This document shows, piece after piece, positions 1 through 7,369 of a stretch of 12,561 nucleotides of DNA. The notes beneath the pieces were generated by a model that did not search any database, had not been told where the DNA came from, and saw only the letters and a program-made list of their open reading frames with translations. Position 1 is the stretch's first letter, and each line of letters opens with the position of its first letter. Origin of the DNA: Bacillota bacterium (GTDB lineage: Bacteria; Bacillota; Bacilli; Alicyclobacillales; SLC66); contig JAKADD010000026.1 in assembly GCA_021820825.1 (NCBI GenBank), forward strand, positions 1 through 12,561, in the 5' to 3' direction. The position numbers and the translations under genes were made by a program.

Positions 1-139
1 TTTCATCGATCCCGATACCTGCATCGACTGCGGAGCGTGTGAAGCAGTATGTCCTGTATCAGCCATTTTCCAGGAAGATTTTGTTCCCGAGGAAGAAAAA
101 TCATTCCTGGAAAAAAATAGGAATTTCTTTAAAAAATAG
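1..139 (+). CDS. fdxA: 7Fe-type ferredoxin, C-terminal part (5' end outside window)
   Basis: This is a small cytoplasmic electron carrier cut by the left edge; codons start at base 2 and 45 residues plus a TAG stop are visible. The visible part carries a complete 4Fe-4S ligand motif, CIDCGACEAVCP (C-x2-C-x2-C-x3-C-P). It is followed by an acidic tail ending in KNRNFFKK. The run from DPDTCIDCGAC to FVPEE and the 'FF' tail match the second cluster and C-terminus of the FdxA family, which carries a 3Fe-4S and a 4Fe-4S cluster in about 80-110 residues. The first cluster lies outside the window, so the 7Fe assignment rests on family resemblance. The gene is convergent with the MFS gene, and a long hairpin lies between them. 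It could instead be another bacterial two-cluster ferredoxin. Confidence 0.85.
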   Translation, partial: FIDPDTCIDCGACEAVCPVSAIFQEDFVPEEEKSFLEKNRNFFKK

Positions 140-182
140 AATTGCCTGCCACTGCACGGCAACAACAGCAAACTGAAAATGA

Positions 183-278
183 CTGCCAGGACGGATCATG
201 CCTTGCACTGCAGCGAACTGTGCGGCCTCAGGCTGCACCAGACTGAACGCTGGCGCAAGGCACGATCCGTCTTGGCAG
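183..278. repeat. Long near-perfect inverted repeat between convergent genes
   Basis: The 24-base arms at 183-206 and 255-278 are complementary at 22 of 24 positions, and both exceptions would be G-U pairs in one transcript. The 48 bases between them fold again: TGCGGCC (221-227) pairs with GGCTGCA (231-237) around a TCA loop, and CAGCG (211-215) pairs with CGCTG (248-252). The whole unit forms one hairpin of about 96 nt. It lies between the ferredoxin stop (139) and the MFS stop (296), so it could end or protect both transcripts. The plus strand has no T-run after it. The minus strand continues TCATTTTCAGTTT, so a terminator for the MFS gene is possible. I see no other copy in the window. 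Confidence 0.7.
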
Positions 279-295
279 AGCCGTGTGACCGCCAT

Positions 296-1573
296 TCAAC
301 CAACCGTCTTGCGGCGTGTGAATGTCACCTTTTGAACCAGCATATAGGTGATCGTATGCGCGAACGCAAAACACGCGGCTGTTCCCGCAAGCGCGCCTGG
401 AGAACCCAGATGCCTGGCCACGCCAAGAAATACCAGGATACTGACAGTTCGACCGAGGCCAAGCGCCAATTCCCTGCTGATCAGATGCTCAGCCCTGTAT
501 CTTGCCGATGCGGCCGATTCGTCAATCTCGTTCATGACCATCGTGCCGAAGGGAACCACAAAAAACGGCAACGCACCCGCGGTTACACCGCCAAACACCG
601 CCAATGTCCACTGACTGACAGGCAACAGAAGAATGAGCGCAACCACACCCAGCAACAGCGCCGCCGCACCCATTAACAGCGTGCTCACGCGACCTCTGTT
701 CACAACCTTTCCGGCAGCATAAAACGAACCGAGAGAAATCAGCCCCGTCCATAGTCCGTATAGCCCGAGACCTTCTTCATTGCGCGCAACAAAGAACACC
801 AACAGGCCAACGAAAAACGAGAACACTCCTTCGCGCAGCCCAAACACCACCGAACCGACCCACAATCTCCACCAATCAGGATCCTCCTGAAAGCGGAATC
901 CCTGTTGCATGCGCAGCGCGCGCGGTTCTACCCGATGACGGAAGCGAAACGACAATAGAAGCAGCATGGCAAACAACAGCAGCGCCAGGGCAAAGATGAT
1001 GTGATAACCGGAAAAACGCCGGGAATGAACGATCAAATAGCCCGCGACATAGGGGCCCGTCATACCCACGAGCGATCCAAACAATCCCGCAAGGCCGTTA
1101 AAACGGCCGCGATTGTCCGGGTTGGTCATGTCAAACGTCAAAATGTGAAAGGCGAACCAGTAAAGCCCCTGACCGATCCCAAAGAACGTGCCCAGCCACA
1201 GCACATGGTGGACGCTGCGTTCCCCGAGCACAAGCAGGATGGCGAAGAAAATCGCCACTGACACAACCCCTGCGCGTAGAATCCACAGTTCGCCGAGTCG
1301 CGGCGCGAGGAACCCACTGCCGAGAAATGCCAGCGGCAATATGCCAAAGGTCAGCAGATTGAACAGTCCAATCGCGATAAAGGAGTGATCTACTTTCCAA
1401 ATATAAACATTTACAAAGGTGCCGGATAAAGCCAGAGCAGCCATGAACGCTGTTCCAATTCCCAGCAGCAGACGACCGCCGTGATCGAGTCGACTGGAGC
1501 GGCGGCTGCGCTGATTCTCTATGCTGTTTTGCAGACGTGCAGTTGCTGTGCTGGATCGCTCCTGTTCACGCAT
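296..1573 (-). CDS. MFS transporter (YqgE-like)
   Basis: This is an integral membrane protein of 425 residues with roughly 11-12 hydrophobic segments, the usual size and layout of a major facilitator superfamily single-polypeptide transporter. A basic N-terminal stretch of about 35 residues precedes the first membrane segment. The run GTFVNVYIWK and the motifs GIGQGLYWFAFHILTFDMT and MTGPYVAGY resemble the Bacillus YqgE group as I remember it; the substrate is unknown. I chose the ATG at 1573 because a full AAAGGAGG ribosome site (1580-1587) sits six bases upstream. The frame stays open to 1681, but those codons run through a terminator-like hairpin and lack a comparable site. The gene lies 108 bases downstream of uppP on the same strand and ends 18 bases from a long hairpin. 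Confidence 0.85.
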   Translation of the reverse strand: MREQERSSTATARLQNSIENQRSRRSSRLDHGGRLLLGIGTAFMAALALSGTFVNVYIWKVDHSFIAIGLFNLLTFGILPLAFLGSGFLAPRLGELWILRAGVVSVAIFFAILLVLGERSVHHVLWLGTFFGIGQGLYWFAFHILTFDMTNPDNRGRFNGLAGLFGSLVGMTGPYVAGYLIVHSRRFSGYHIIFALALLLFAMLLLLSFRFRHRVEPRALRMQQGFRFQEDPDWWRLWVGSVVFGLREGVFSFFVGLLVFFVARNEEGLGLYGLWTGLISLGSFYAAGKVVNRGRVSTLLMGAAALLLGVVALILLLPVSQWTLAVFGGVTAGALPFFVVPFGTMVMNEIDESAASARYRAEHLISRELALGLGRTVSILVFLGVARHLGSPGALAGTAACFAFAHTITYMLVQKVTFTRRKTVG

Positions 1574-1579
1574 GGCTCC

Positions 1580-1587
1580 CCTCCTTT
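1580..1587 (-). promoter_or_regulatory. Ribosome binding site of the MFS gene
   Basis: The minus strand reads AAAGGAGG, six bases before the ATG at 1573. It decides the start in favour of this codon over upstream in-frame ATGs, for example at 1609. The site begins three bases after the T-run of the candidate terminator. Its AAA end is part of CGGCAAA (1585-1591 on the plus strand as TTTGCCG), which is complementary to TTTGCCG at the start of the leader (1671-1677). Confidence 0.8.
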
Positions 1588-1590
1588 GCC

Positions 1591-1620
1591 GAAAAAAAGA
1601 ACGCGCCATGGCGGCGGCGT
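1591..1620 (-). terminator. Intrinsic terminator in the uppP-MFS gap
   Basis: On the minus strand, a GC-rich hairpin is followed at once by TTCTTTTTTT. It comprises ACGC (1620-1617), a bulged C, then GCC pairing with GGC, and finally GCGT (1604-1601), with a GCCAT loop. This is a canonical rho-independent layout. It would end transcripts from uppP. It also stands directly before the MFS ribosome site with no room for a promoter in between, so MFS expression must read through it or be set by attenuation. Confidence 0.6.
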
Positions 1621-1681
1621 CCAGAATGCGCGCATTACCATGGTGCGTCCTCAGCAGATTTTTATCCGCCCGGCAAAACAA

Positions 1682-2530
1682 TCAGACAATAAAGCTGTAC
1701 ACGAGCGTACCCAATCCAACGATCACGCAGTAAATGCCAAACGGCCGCAAAGCCTTGATCTCGTGCGTCTTGAAATAGCGCATCAGGAACCAGGTGCTCA
1801 GATACGCCGCTATACCGGCGACCAGTCCGCCGACAAGCGCCATCGGAAGCATGCCGTGCGGAGCGTGGTGCAGCTTTGGCAGTTCAAGGACAGCGGCGCC
1901 CAAAATAATGGGAGTCGCGAGCAGAAAGCTGAAACGTGCCGCAGCCTCATAGCGCAGCCCGTACATGAGCCCGCCAATCATGGTCATGGCGGATCTGGAG
2001 AAACCGGGAATGAGCGCCAGAGACTGCAGAAGACCGACCACGATAGCCTGTCCAAACGTCAGATCCTGGGGGTCTTTATTGCCCTTTCTGCGCAGCAGTC
2101 TGTCTCCGAGAATAAGAATGACGCCATTGACGATGAGGAAGACCATGGCCACTCGCGGCGTGGCGAACAGTGCGGCAAACTTCTTGACACCCAGACCGCC
2201 TATGACCACCGCTGGCAACGTTGCGACCACCAGCAGCCAGAACTGCTTGCGGGCCGCCTGGGAAGCGGTCGTTTCCGCCGCCTTTCCCGACGCGAACACA
2301 GCCTTTAGAAAAACCAGCCAGTCGATCAGAAAATAGATTAGCAAAGCGACCGCCGTACCGACATGGAGCATGACAAGGAATGGCAGGAAAGCGGGATTAG
2401 CCTGTATATTGGGCCAATGCAAGATATAGGGCAACAGTACACCGTGCCCAACGCTGCTGATCGGAAAGAGCTCCGTGATTCCCTGAACCAGAGCAAAAAT
2501 CAGAGTCTGCCACAATTGCATCTGAAACAT
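1682..2530 (-). CDS. uppP: Undecaprenyl-diphosphatase (BacA/UppP family)
   Basis: UppP is a polytopic membrane enzyme that dephosphorylates undecaprenyl diphosphate, recycling the lipid carrier of peptidoglycan synthesis; extra copies can raise bacitracin tolerance. The 282 residues match the family's usual 265-290. Both family signatures are present: QGITE (16-20, the (E/Q)xxxE motif) running into LFPISSVGH with His29, and PGFSRSAMT (175-183, PGxSRSxxT) with Arg179. Against E. coli BacA, Glu21, Ser27, His30 and Arg174 are kept and Glu17 is Gln, a change the family motif allows. The start at 2530 follows AGGGGG by three bases and puts the first membrane helix at the N-terminus; an ATG three codons later (2521) is the alternative. 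The frame is open to 2725, but that would overlap icmF. An extended -10 promoter lies upstream. Confidence 0.95.
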   Translation of the reverse strand: MFQMQLWQTLIFALVQGITELFPISSVGHGVLLPYILHWPNIQANPAFLPFLVMLHVGTAVALLIYFLIDWLVFLKAVFASGKAAETTASQAARKQFWLLVVATLPAVVIGGLGVKKFAALFATPRVAMVFLIVNGVILILGDRLLRRKGNKDPQDLTFGQAIVVGLLQSLALIPGFSRSAMTMIGGLMYGLRYEAAARFSFLLATPIILGAAVLELPKLHHAPHGMLPMALVGGLVAGIAAYLSTWFLMRYFKTHEIKALRPFGIYCVIVGLGTLVYSFIV

Positions 2531-2561
2531 ATTCCCCCTATAGAAGCGATTATCATCCCGT

Positions 2562-2570
2562 ATTGTATCA
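2562..2570 (-). promoter_or_regulatory. Extended -10 promoter of uppP
   Basis: The minus strand reads TGATACAAT, a TGn-extended -10 with hexamer TACAAT, about 32 bases before the uppP start. I see no good -35 hexamer at 17 bases, as is common for extended -10 promoters. A perfect 8-base palindrome, CACATGTG (2569-2576), overlaps its upstream edge and might be a regulator site. This implies uppP can be transcribed independently of icmF. Confidence 0.5.
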
Positions 2571-2611
2571 CATGTGTTTAGTCCGATCCTGAAACAGGCA
2601 GCCACCACGAG

Positions 2612-2650
2612 GCCACTTGCAGCCACCTCGACGAGGTGGCTCCAAGTGGC
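2612..2650. repeat. 39-bp near-perfect palindrome after icmF
   Basis: The arms at 2612-2630 and 2632-2650 (19 bases each) are complementary at all positions but one, around a single central A. Part of the left arm, GCAGCCACC, also occurs just outside the hairpin (2598-2606), suggesting local duplication. It lies 40 bases past the icmF stop and about 40 bases upstream of the uppP promoter, so it could end or stabilise the icmF message. Neither flank has a T-run, so it is not a canonical intrinsic terminator. Confidence 0.65.
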
Positions 2651-2690
2651 TGTCGACCGTTCCCTGACCAGCCGCCGCTGCGTCCACTTT

Positions 2691-5600
2691 TCACATGTTG
2701 CGGCGATACTGTCCGCCCACCTCATAGAGCGCGGCCGTGATCTGTCCCAAGCTGGCCGCTTTGACAGTCTCCATCAGTTCGGCAAAAATATTGCCGCCGT
2801 TTTGCGCGACCTCCTGCAACCGCCGCAATGCAGGTGCGGCCTCCCGCTGATGCTCTTCCTGAAATTGGCGCAATCCGTTTATCTGCTGTTCTTTTTCCTC
2901 GCCAGTCGCACGGGCCAGCTCCAGTTGCGGCGCCGTATGCCCACCGTCTTCTGACGACGGGCCAAGATAGGTATTCACCCCGATGATAGGAAGTTCACCA
3001 GAATGTTTCAGCGTCTCATAGTAGAGTGATTCTTCCTGGATCTTGCTTCGCTGGTATTGTGTCTCCATCGCGCCCAGCACGCCGCCGCGATCATGGATGC
3101 GCAAAAACTCATCGAGCACAGCACGCTCCACCAACTGCGTGAGTTCCTCGGTAATGTAGGCGCCTTGCAGAGGATTCTCGTTTTTCGTAAGTCCAAACTC
3201 GCGATTGATGATCATCTGGATCGCCATGGCTCTGCGCACCGACTGCTCAGTGGGCGTTGTGACCGCCTCGTCATACGCGTTTGTATGCAGTGAATTGCAG
3301 TTGTCGTAAATGGCGAGCAGCGCCTGAAGCGTAGTCCGAATGTCGTTAAAATCCACTTCCTGAGCATGCAGGGAGCGCCCGGAGGTTTGAATATGATACT
3401 TTAATTTCTGGCTGCGGTCGTTTGCGCCGTACATCTGTTTCATCGCAATCGCCCAGATACGGCGCGCCACTCGGCCCATCACCGTGTACTCCGGATCCAT
3501 TCCATTGCTGAAGAAAAAGGAGAGATTGGGCGCAAATTCGTCAATGTGCATACCGCGGCTCAGATAGTATTCGACGTACGTGAACGCATTCGACAGCGTG
3601 AAGGCCAACTGCGAGATCGGGTTGGCGCCCGCTTCCGCGATATGGTAACCGCTGATGGAGACGGAATAGTAGTTGCGGACACTGTGCTCGATAAAGAATT
3701 GTTGCATGTCGCCCATCATACGCAGAGCAAACTCCGTAGAGAATATGCACGTATTCTGGCCCTGATCTTCTTTGAGAATGTCCGCCTGCACTGTGCCGCG
3801 CACGACTTGCAGGGTCCGCTCCGCAATCGCGGAGCGCTGTTCCGGCGACAAGGAACTGCCGCTCTGGGCCTCCGCCGCATGCAACTGCTGGTTGATCGCC
3901 GTATTCAGAAACATGGCAAGAATAATCGGCGCGGGACCATTGATTGTCATGGAGACCGACGTGGTGGGATTGGTCAGGTCAAATCCCGCATAGAGCGCCG
4001 CCATGTCATCCAGAGTACAGATGGATACGCCGCTTTCCCCGATTTTTCCATAAATGTCCGGTCTGTAATCAGGGTCTTCTCCGTACAGGGTCACGCTGTC
4101 AAACGCTGTGGAGAGACGCTTGGCGCTGTCGCCGCTGGACAGATAGTGAAACCTGCGATTGGTCCGCTCAGGCGTTCCTTCACCTGCAAATTGCCTGCGC
4201 GGTTCTTCTTCTGTGCGCTTGAGCGGAAACACCCCCGCTGTATAGGGAAATTCTCCAGGAACGTTTTCCAACAGCAAATAGCGCATGATATCTCCGTAAT
4301 CGTGCATTCGCGGCAAAGCAATTTTAGGAATATTGAGGCCTGACAGCGATTGCACATAAAGCGGCGTCCGCAGTTCGCGATCCCGAACGCGCGAAACCAG
4401 TTCAGGTTGCGAGTAGCGTTCGACAAGATCCGGAAACCGTTCCAGCAGTTTGCGGCTTTCCGCGTTCATCATAGTTTTGACACTCAACAGCTTGCCGGAC
4501 AGAGCTGCGGTGACCTCGGGCAACTGGTCCTGCATGGCGGCAAGCGCCCCTTCAATCTGGTACCACTGCTGTGCAAGCGCGGCCTGTTGTTCTACGAAGC
4601 CGTGATAGCGCTGGACTGTCTGCACAACCTCGAGCAGGTAGTGGACACGGTCAGCGGGAATAATGGCCGGTTTCTCCGGAAGCCCTTGCGGCAGCCCGCC
4701 CTGCGTAGTCCAGCCAGCGTCCGTTTTATCATTGATACGCGCGATAAGCGCCTGATAGAGGGCGTTGGTTCCGATGTCATGGAACTGGCTTGCGATCGTT
4801 CCGTACACAGGCATTGCGTCAAGATCATCATGGAATCGATTGTGATTTCTCTGCAGTTGTTTGCGCACATGGCGCAATGCGTCAAGGGATCCCTTGCGGT
4901 CAAACTTGTTGATCGCGACAAGGTCGGCATAATCAAGCATATCGATTTTTTCGAGTTGTGTGGGCGCCCCATATTCACTTGTCATCACGTACAGACTGAC
5001 GTCCGCAATCGCAGCGATCGCAGCGTCTCCCTGGCCAATCCCGCTTGTCTCAATGAGAATCAGGTCAAACCCCGCCGCCCGCAAGACGGCGATTGCTTCC
5101 TGTATGGCGAGCGACAGTTCCGAGCGGGAAGTCCGGGTGGCAAGCGAGCGCATGAAGGCGCGCGCATGGTAAATGGAGTTCATTCGGATGCGGTCGCCCA
5201 GAAGGGCTCCGCCCGTCTTTTGCCGGGACGGATCAATCGAAACGATGGCAACGGTTTTGTCCTCGAAATCATGCAAAAACCGCCGCACCAGTTCATCTGT
5301 CAGTGAGCTCTTGCCTGCTCCGCCAGTGCCCGTGATGCCAACCACAATCCCGACTGTGTGAGCACGCGCGGGCAACTCACGCGTCATGACCGCCGTGGCG
5401 GCCGTTCCCCCGCGTTCCCTCGCCTGATCAGCCAGATGCGCGTGTCTGGCGCCGTCTGCCGACAACCTTGCCAATACTTTCGCGGTCGGCTGTCCATTTT
5501 CCACCAGTTCCTCCAGCAGTGTCACCAACTCCGCAATCGTACGCTTGTCAGTAGTATAGAGGGGATGATCCGACGCGAGAAATTCCCGCGCCGCCGTCTT

Positions 5601-6041
5601 TGGCGTCGGACTGTCACAGGAGCGCACCATGTCGTTGATCATACCCTGCAATCCGAGCGCGCGGCCATCATCGGGAGAATAGATGCGCGTAACGCCGTAC
5701 GCGTGCAGATCCGCGATCTCCTGCGGAACGATCACGCCGCCGCCGCCGCCGAAGATCTTGATGTGCTCCGCTCCGCGTTCGCGCAGCATGTCGATCATAT
5801 ACTTGAAAAACTCCATATGGCCGCCCTGGTACGAACTGAGGGCGATACCCTGAACATCCTCTTCAATAGCGGTCTGCACGATCGTCTGTACGGAGCGGTT
5901 ATGGCCCAGGTGCACCACTTCTACACCGCACCCCTGCAAGAGTCGACGCATGATGTTGATCGAAGCGTCATGTCCGTCAAACAGACTGGAAGCCGTCACA
6001 AAGCGCACCCGGTGCTGCGGCCTGTAAACTGTACTGTCCAT
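2691..6041 (-). CDS. icmF: Fused isobutyryl-CoA mutase IcmF (B12 + GTPase chaperone + mutase)
   Basis: IcmF is an adenosylcobalamin enzyme that interconverts isobutyryl-CoA and n-butyryl-CoA and carries its own G-protein chaperone. The 1116 residues match the family (about 1090-1120). Domains in order: a B12-binding domain with DGHD (His24, lower cobalt ligand) and GGGGG (98-102); a MeaB/MeaI-like GTPase domain with Walker [13 protein letters not shown] (235-246) and NKFD (378-381); a linker; and the mutase barrel from about 560 to the C-terminus, with [16 protein letters not shown] and [11 protein letters not shown]. Phe618 (RQFAG) and Gln762 (DQGQN) align with the IcmF residues that replace Tyr89 and Arg207 of methylmalonyl-CoA mutase, so isobutyryl/butyryl-CoA is expected rather than methylmalonyl-CoA. 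The ATG at 6041 follows GGTGGGGG; an ATG at 6059, after AAGGGG, is nearly as good. The gene starts 29 bases after the TetR stop, so the two are probably co-transcribed. Confidence 0.97.
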   Translation of the reverse strand: MDSTVYRPQHRVRFVTASSLFDGHDASINIMRRLLQGCGVEVVHLGHNRSVQTIVQTAIEEDVQGIALSSYQGGHMEFFKYMIDMLRERGAEHIKIFGGGGGVIVPQEIADLHAYGVTRIYSPDDGRALGLQGMINDMVRSCDSPTPKTAAREFLASDHPLYTTDKRTIAELVTLLEELVENGQPTAKVLARLSADGARHAHLADQARERGGTAATAVMTRELPARAHTVGIVVGITGTGGAGKSSLTDELVRRFLHDFEDKTVAIVSIDPSRQKTGGALLGDRIRMNSIYHARAFMRSLATRTSRSELSLAIQEAIAVLRAAGFDLILIETSGIGQGDAAIAAIADVSLYVMTSEYGAPTQLEKIDMLDYADLVAINKFDRKGSLDALRHVRKQLQRNHNRFHDDLDAMPVYGTIASQFHDIGTNALYQALIARINDKTDAGWTTQGGLPQGLPEKPAIIPADRVHYLLEVVQTVQRYHGFVEQQAALAQQWYQIEGALAAMQDQLPEVTAALSGKLLSVKTMMNAESRKLLERFPDLVERYSQPELVSRVRDRELRTPLYVQSLSGLNIPKIALPRMHDYGDIMRYLLLENVPGEFPYTAGVFPLKRTEEEPRRQFAGEGTPERTNRRFHYLSSGDSAKRLSTAFDSVTLYGEDPDYRPDIYGKIGESGVSICTLDDMAALYAGFDLTNPTTSVSMTINGPAPIILAMFLNTAINQQLHAAEAQSGSSLSPEQRSAIAERTLQVVRGTVQADILKEDQGQNTCIFSTEFALRMMGDMQQFFIEHSVRNYYSVSISGYHIAEAGANPISQLAFTLSNAFTYVEYYLSRGMHIDEFAPNLSFFFSNGMDPEYTVMGRVARRIWAIAMKQMYGANDRSQKLKYHIQTSGRSLHAQEVDFNDIRTTLQALLAIYDNCNSLHTNAYDEAVTTPTEQSVRRAMAIQMIINREFGLTKNENPLQGAYITEELTQLVERAVLDEFLRIHDRGGVLGAMETQYQRSKIQEESLYYETLKHSGELPIIGVNTYLGPSSEDGGHTAPQLELARATGEEKEQQINGLRQFQEEHQREAAPALRRLQEVAQNGGNIFAELMETVKAASLGQITAALYEVGGQYRRNM

Positions 6042-6070
6042 ATCGTTCACCCCCACCATTCTTAACCCCT

Positions 6071-6700
6071 TCAGTTGAAAGCGCACAATTCGCGCATGAT
6101 CAATGAAGTCTGGGTCTCCGTGAATGTCTGTAACGAGTAAGTACGATGCAGCGTCCAGCGCCGAAACGCCCACATTTGACCGAGCACGGTGATATTGTGG
6201 GCCATCAGCGAGACGACTTCAGGAGCCACTGTGAAGGAACCGTCAGCGATTCCCTGCCGCAGCAGTTCCGCAAAATGATCTGTAATCTCCGCTTCCCTGC
6301 GAAGCACATGACGCATGTAGTCGGGAGGCAACGATTTGGTTTCCTGGTAAATCAGCAGCACCAGTTCCTGCAACTCATCCATCACGCGAAAAAAGCCTGC
6401 GAGCGCCTGCGGCAATACTTCTATGATACGCGCCCCCGGAGGAATCACAAAATGCAACTTGTTTTCCACTTCCGTGTGAATCCTGTCGCAAACCAGGTAC
6501 AGAATATCTTCTTTTGAACTGACATACTCGTACAGCGTGCCTGTGCCCAACCCGCTCTCCCGGGCTATTTCTCTTGTCGTCGTTCCGTGATAGCCCTTTT
6601 CTGAAAACAGTCGCGTGGCCGCCTTGACAATCTGATCGCGGCGCACCCGCACCAATTCAGGGTCCTTGACTGGTGTTGCGACGATGCCTCCATTTTTCAC
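6071..6700 (-). CDS. TetR-family transcriptional regulator upstream of icmF
   Basis: This is a 209-residue DNA-binding repressor of ordinary TetR length. The N-terminal domain (about 16-73) has the classic helix-turn-helix, [20 protein letters not shown] followed by [11 protein letters not shown]. The C-terminal helical domain, which would hold the ligand, is not diagnostic. The start is GTG at 6700, with GGGGAG ten bases upstream; an ATG nine bases further in is out of frame. Its stop is only 29 bases (or 11 for the alternative start) before icmF, and it shares a promoter with it. Family knowledge makes an acyl-CoA-responsive repressor of icmF and perhaps of nearby fatty-acid genes plausible, as for Bacillus FadR, but the ligand cannot be read from the sequence. 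A dyad over the expected transcription start suggests autoregulation. Confidence 0.9.
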   Translation of the reverse strand: MKNGGIVATPVKDPELVRVRRDQIVKAATRLFSEKGYHGTTTREIARESGLGTGTLYEYVSSKEDILYLVCDRIHTEVENKLHFVIPPGARIIEVLPQALAGFFRVMDELQELVLLIYQETKSLPPDYMRHVLRREAEITDHFAELLRQGIADGSFTVAPEVVSLMAHNITVLGQMWAFRRWTLHRTYSLQTFTETQTSLIMRELCAFN

Positions 6701-6730
6701 TGGCGCTTCACTCCCCGTATGGCCCTCTTT

Positions 6731-6746
6731 CCGAGCGAGCGCTCAG
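6731..6746 (-). promoter_or_regulatory. Candidate TetR operator
   Basis: The plus strand reads CCGAGCG-AG-CGCTCAG, an imperfect dyad with 6 of 7 positions matching around a 2-base spacer. It also contains the perfect palindrome GAGCGCTC. It lies 31-46 bases upstream of the TetR GTG and just downstream of the -10 element, so a bound dimer would cover the transcription start. This is the usual place for TetR-family autoregulation; the binding itself is inferred. Confidence 0.5.
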
Positions 6747-6753
6747 TCTTGTA

Positions 6754-6762
6754 ATCATAGCA
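6754..6762 (-). promoter_or_regulatory. Extended -10 promoter of the TetR-icmF operon
   Basis: The minus strand reads TGCTATGAT, i.e. an extended -10 with hexamer TATGAT at 6754-6759. No convincing -35 is seen at 16-18 bases. The predicted start of transcription falls near 6747, at the edge of the dyad operator. Confidence 0.5.
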
Positions 6763-6796
6763 TATCACGCCTACTCCGTCGCCGGCAACCACTTCT

Positions 6797-6814
6797 GGAT
6801 TATCACTGCTCCCC
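6797..6814. repeat. Solo copy of the palindromic-element terminal arm
   Basis: GGATTATCACTGCTCCCC is identical here and at 8647-8664, where it is the right arm of a 130-bp palindrome. No matching left arm (GGGGAGCAGTGATAA) is found in the surrounding gap, so this is a half element or a lone motif. The flanking bases back to about 6770 show weak further resemblance (CCGT, CGCC, GG). It lies 38 bases upstream of the TetR promoter. Confidence 0.6.
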
Positions 6815-6852
6815 CAGCACCTGTCTGCGCCCTCAGGATTTTCGGGTGAGTT

Positions 6853-7269
6853 TCAGCGCCGCCCGTCTCCGCCGAGTTTTTTTATTCCCCGCACAGCGCT
6901 TGCATACAGTTCCTCGCCATGCTCCAACTGTTCCTCCTGAAGACCGATGTCCACATACAGATCGCTGACATCCAGTAGATTGCGGCTCCTGCGCAGCAGA
7001 ATCTGCAGTTGCTCTGCAGTGCTCACGGCAATCTCGTTGGCTTGGCTGGACTGCGCCGCAATCTTCCTGGCCTCCGCTTCCGCCGCTTTTCCGTCATACA
7101 GGGACAGATAGTCCAGATCTTCCTGCATGGCGAGAATTCCCGCAATAAGAGTTTGTGATCGCTTCTGAAGTTTATGGATTCGAAAGGAATAATTCCCCTT
7201 TCTTCGCTCAACAGCAACAAAAATACCGACTGCCAGGACAATCAAGACTACCATAATGATCCAAATCAT
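6853..7269 (-). CDS. Small membrane-anchored coiled-coil protein, function unknown
   Basis: The 138-residue protein belongs to no family I recognise. One N-terminal hydrophobic segment (about 2-20, IWIIMVVLIVLAVGIFVAV) is followed at once by a basic patch, ERRKGNYSFRIHK, which by the positive-inside rule places the rest in the cytoplasm. Residues about 35-120 are charged and helical with heptad-like spacing of leucines (QEDLDYLSLYDGKAAEAEA; GLQEEQLEHGEELY), suggesting a coiled coil, and there are no cysteines. The ATG at 7269 has GGCAGGGA with six bases of spacing; an in-frame ATG five codons later is less well placed. The gene is divergent from the LysM-3D gene, about 100 bases apart, so the two may share regulation. 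A structural or envelope-associated role is only a guess. Confidence 0.75.
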   Translation of the reverse strand: MIWIIMVVLIVLAVGIFVAVERRKGNYSFRIHKLQKRSQTLIAGILAMQEDLDYLSLYDGKAAEAEARKIAAQSSQANEIAVSTAEQLQILLRRSRNLLDVSDLYVDIGLQEEQLEHGEELYASAVRGIKKLGGDGRR

Positions 7270-7286
7270 TCAGATCCCTGCCTCAC

Positions 7287-7313
7287 AACGTACAGAGTGT
7301 CTACCCGTACGTT
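7287..7313. promoter_or_regulatory. Inverted repeat in a divergent promoter gap
   Basis: AACGTAC (7287-7293) and GTACGTT (7307-7313) form a perfect 7-bp dyad with a 13-base spacer in the 100-base gap between the coiled-coil gene and the LysM-3D gene. It could be a shared operator. I could not place convincing -35/-10 pairs for either gene here. Confidence 0.3.
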
Positions 7314-7369
7314 TAATAGACCTACTTTTCGTCCACAATGCTAGTAAATTCCCAAGGAGAGTGGAGACA

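Noticed and set aside
1574..1681. Upstream in-frame extension of the MFS gene
   Set aside because: It would run through the terminator hairpin and its T-run, and there is a textbook ribosome site for the ATG at 1573.
1481..2308. A 275-codon plus-strand frame across the MFS/uppP region
   Set aside because: It overlaps two recognised genes on the other strand and reads as charged, Gln/Arg-rich low-complexity sequence.
3546..5306. Long plus-strand open frames (265 and 318 codons) inside icmF
   Set aside because: They are antisense shadows of a strongly conserved gene; no ribosome site, no domain, and composition typical of reverse-strand translation.
6042..6173. N-terminal extension of icmF
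   Set aside because: It would overlap the end of the TetR gene by about 100 bases, and the family begins at about the MDSTVYRP or preceding MVGVND codons.
6701..6852. Cobalamin riboswitch or other known riboswitch upstream of TetR-icmF
   Set aside because: I could find no B12-box-like core, and the gap is too short and is accounted for by promoter, operator and repeat arm.
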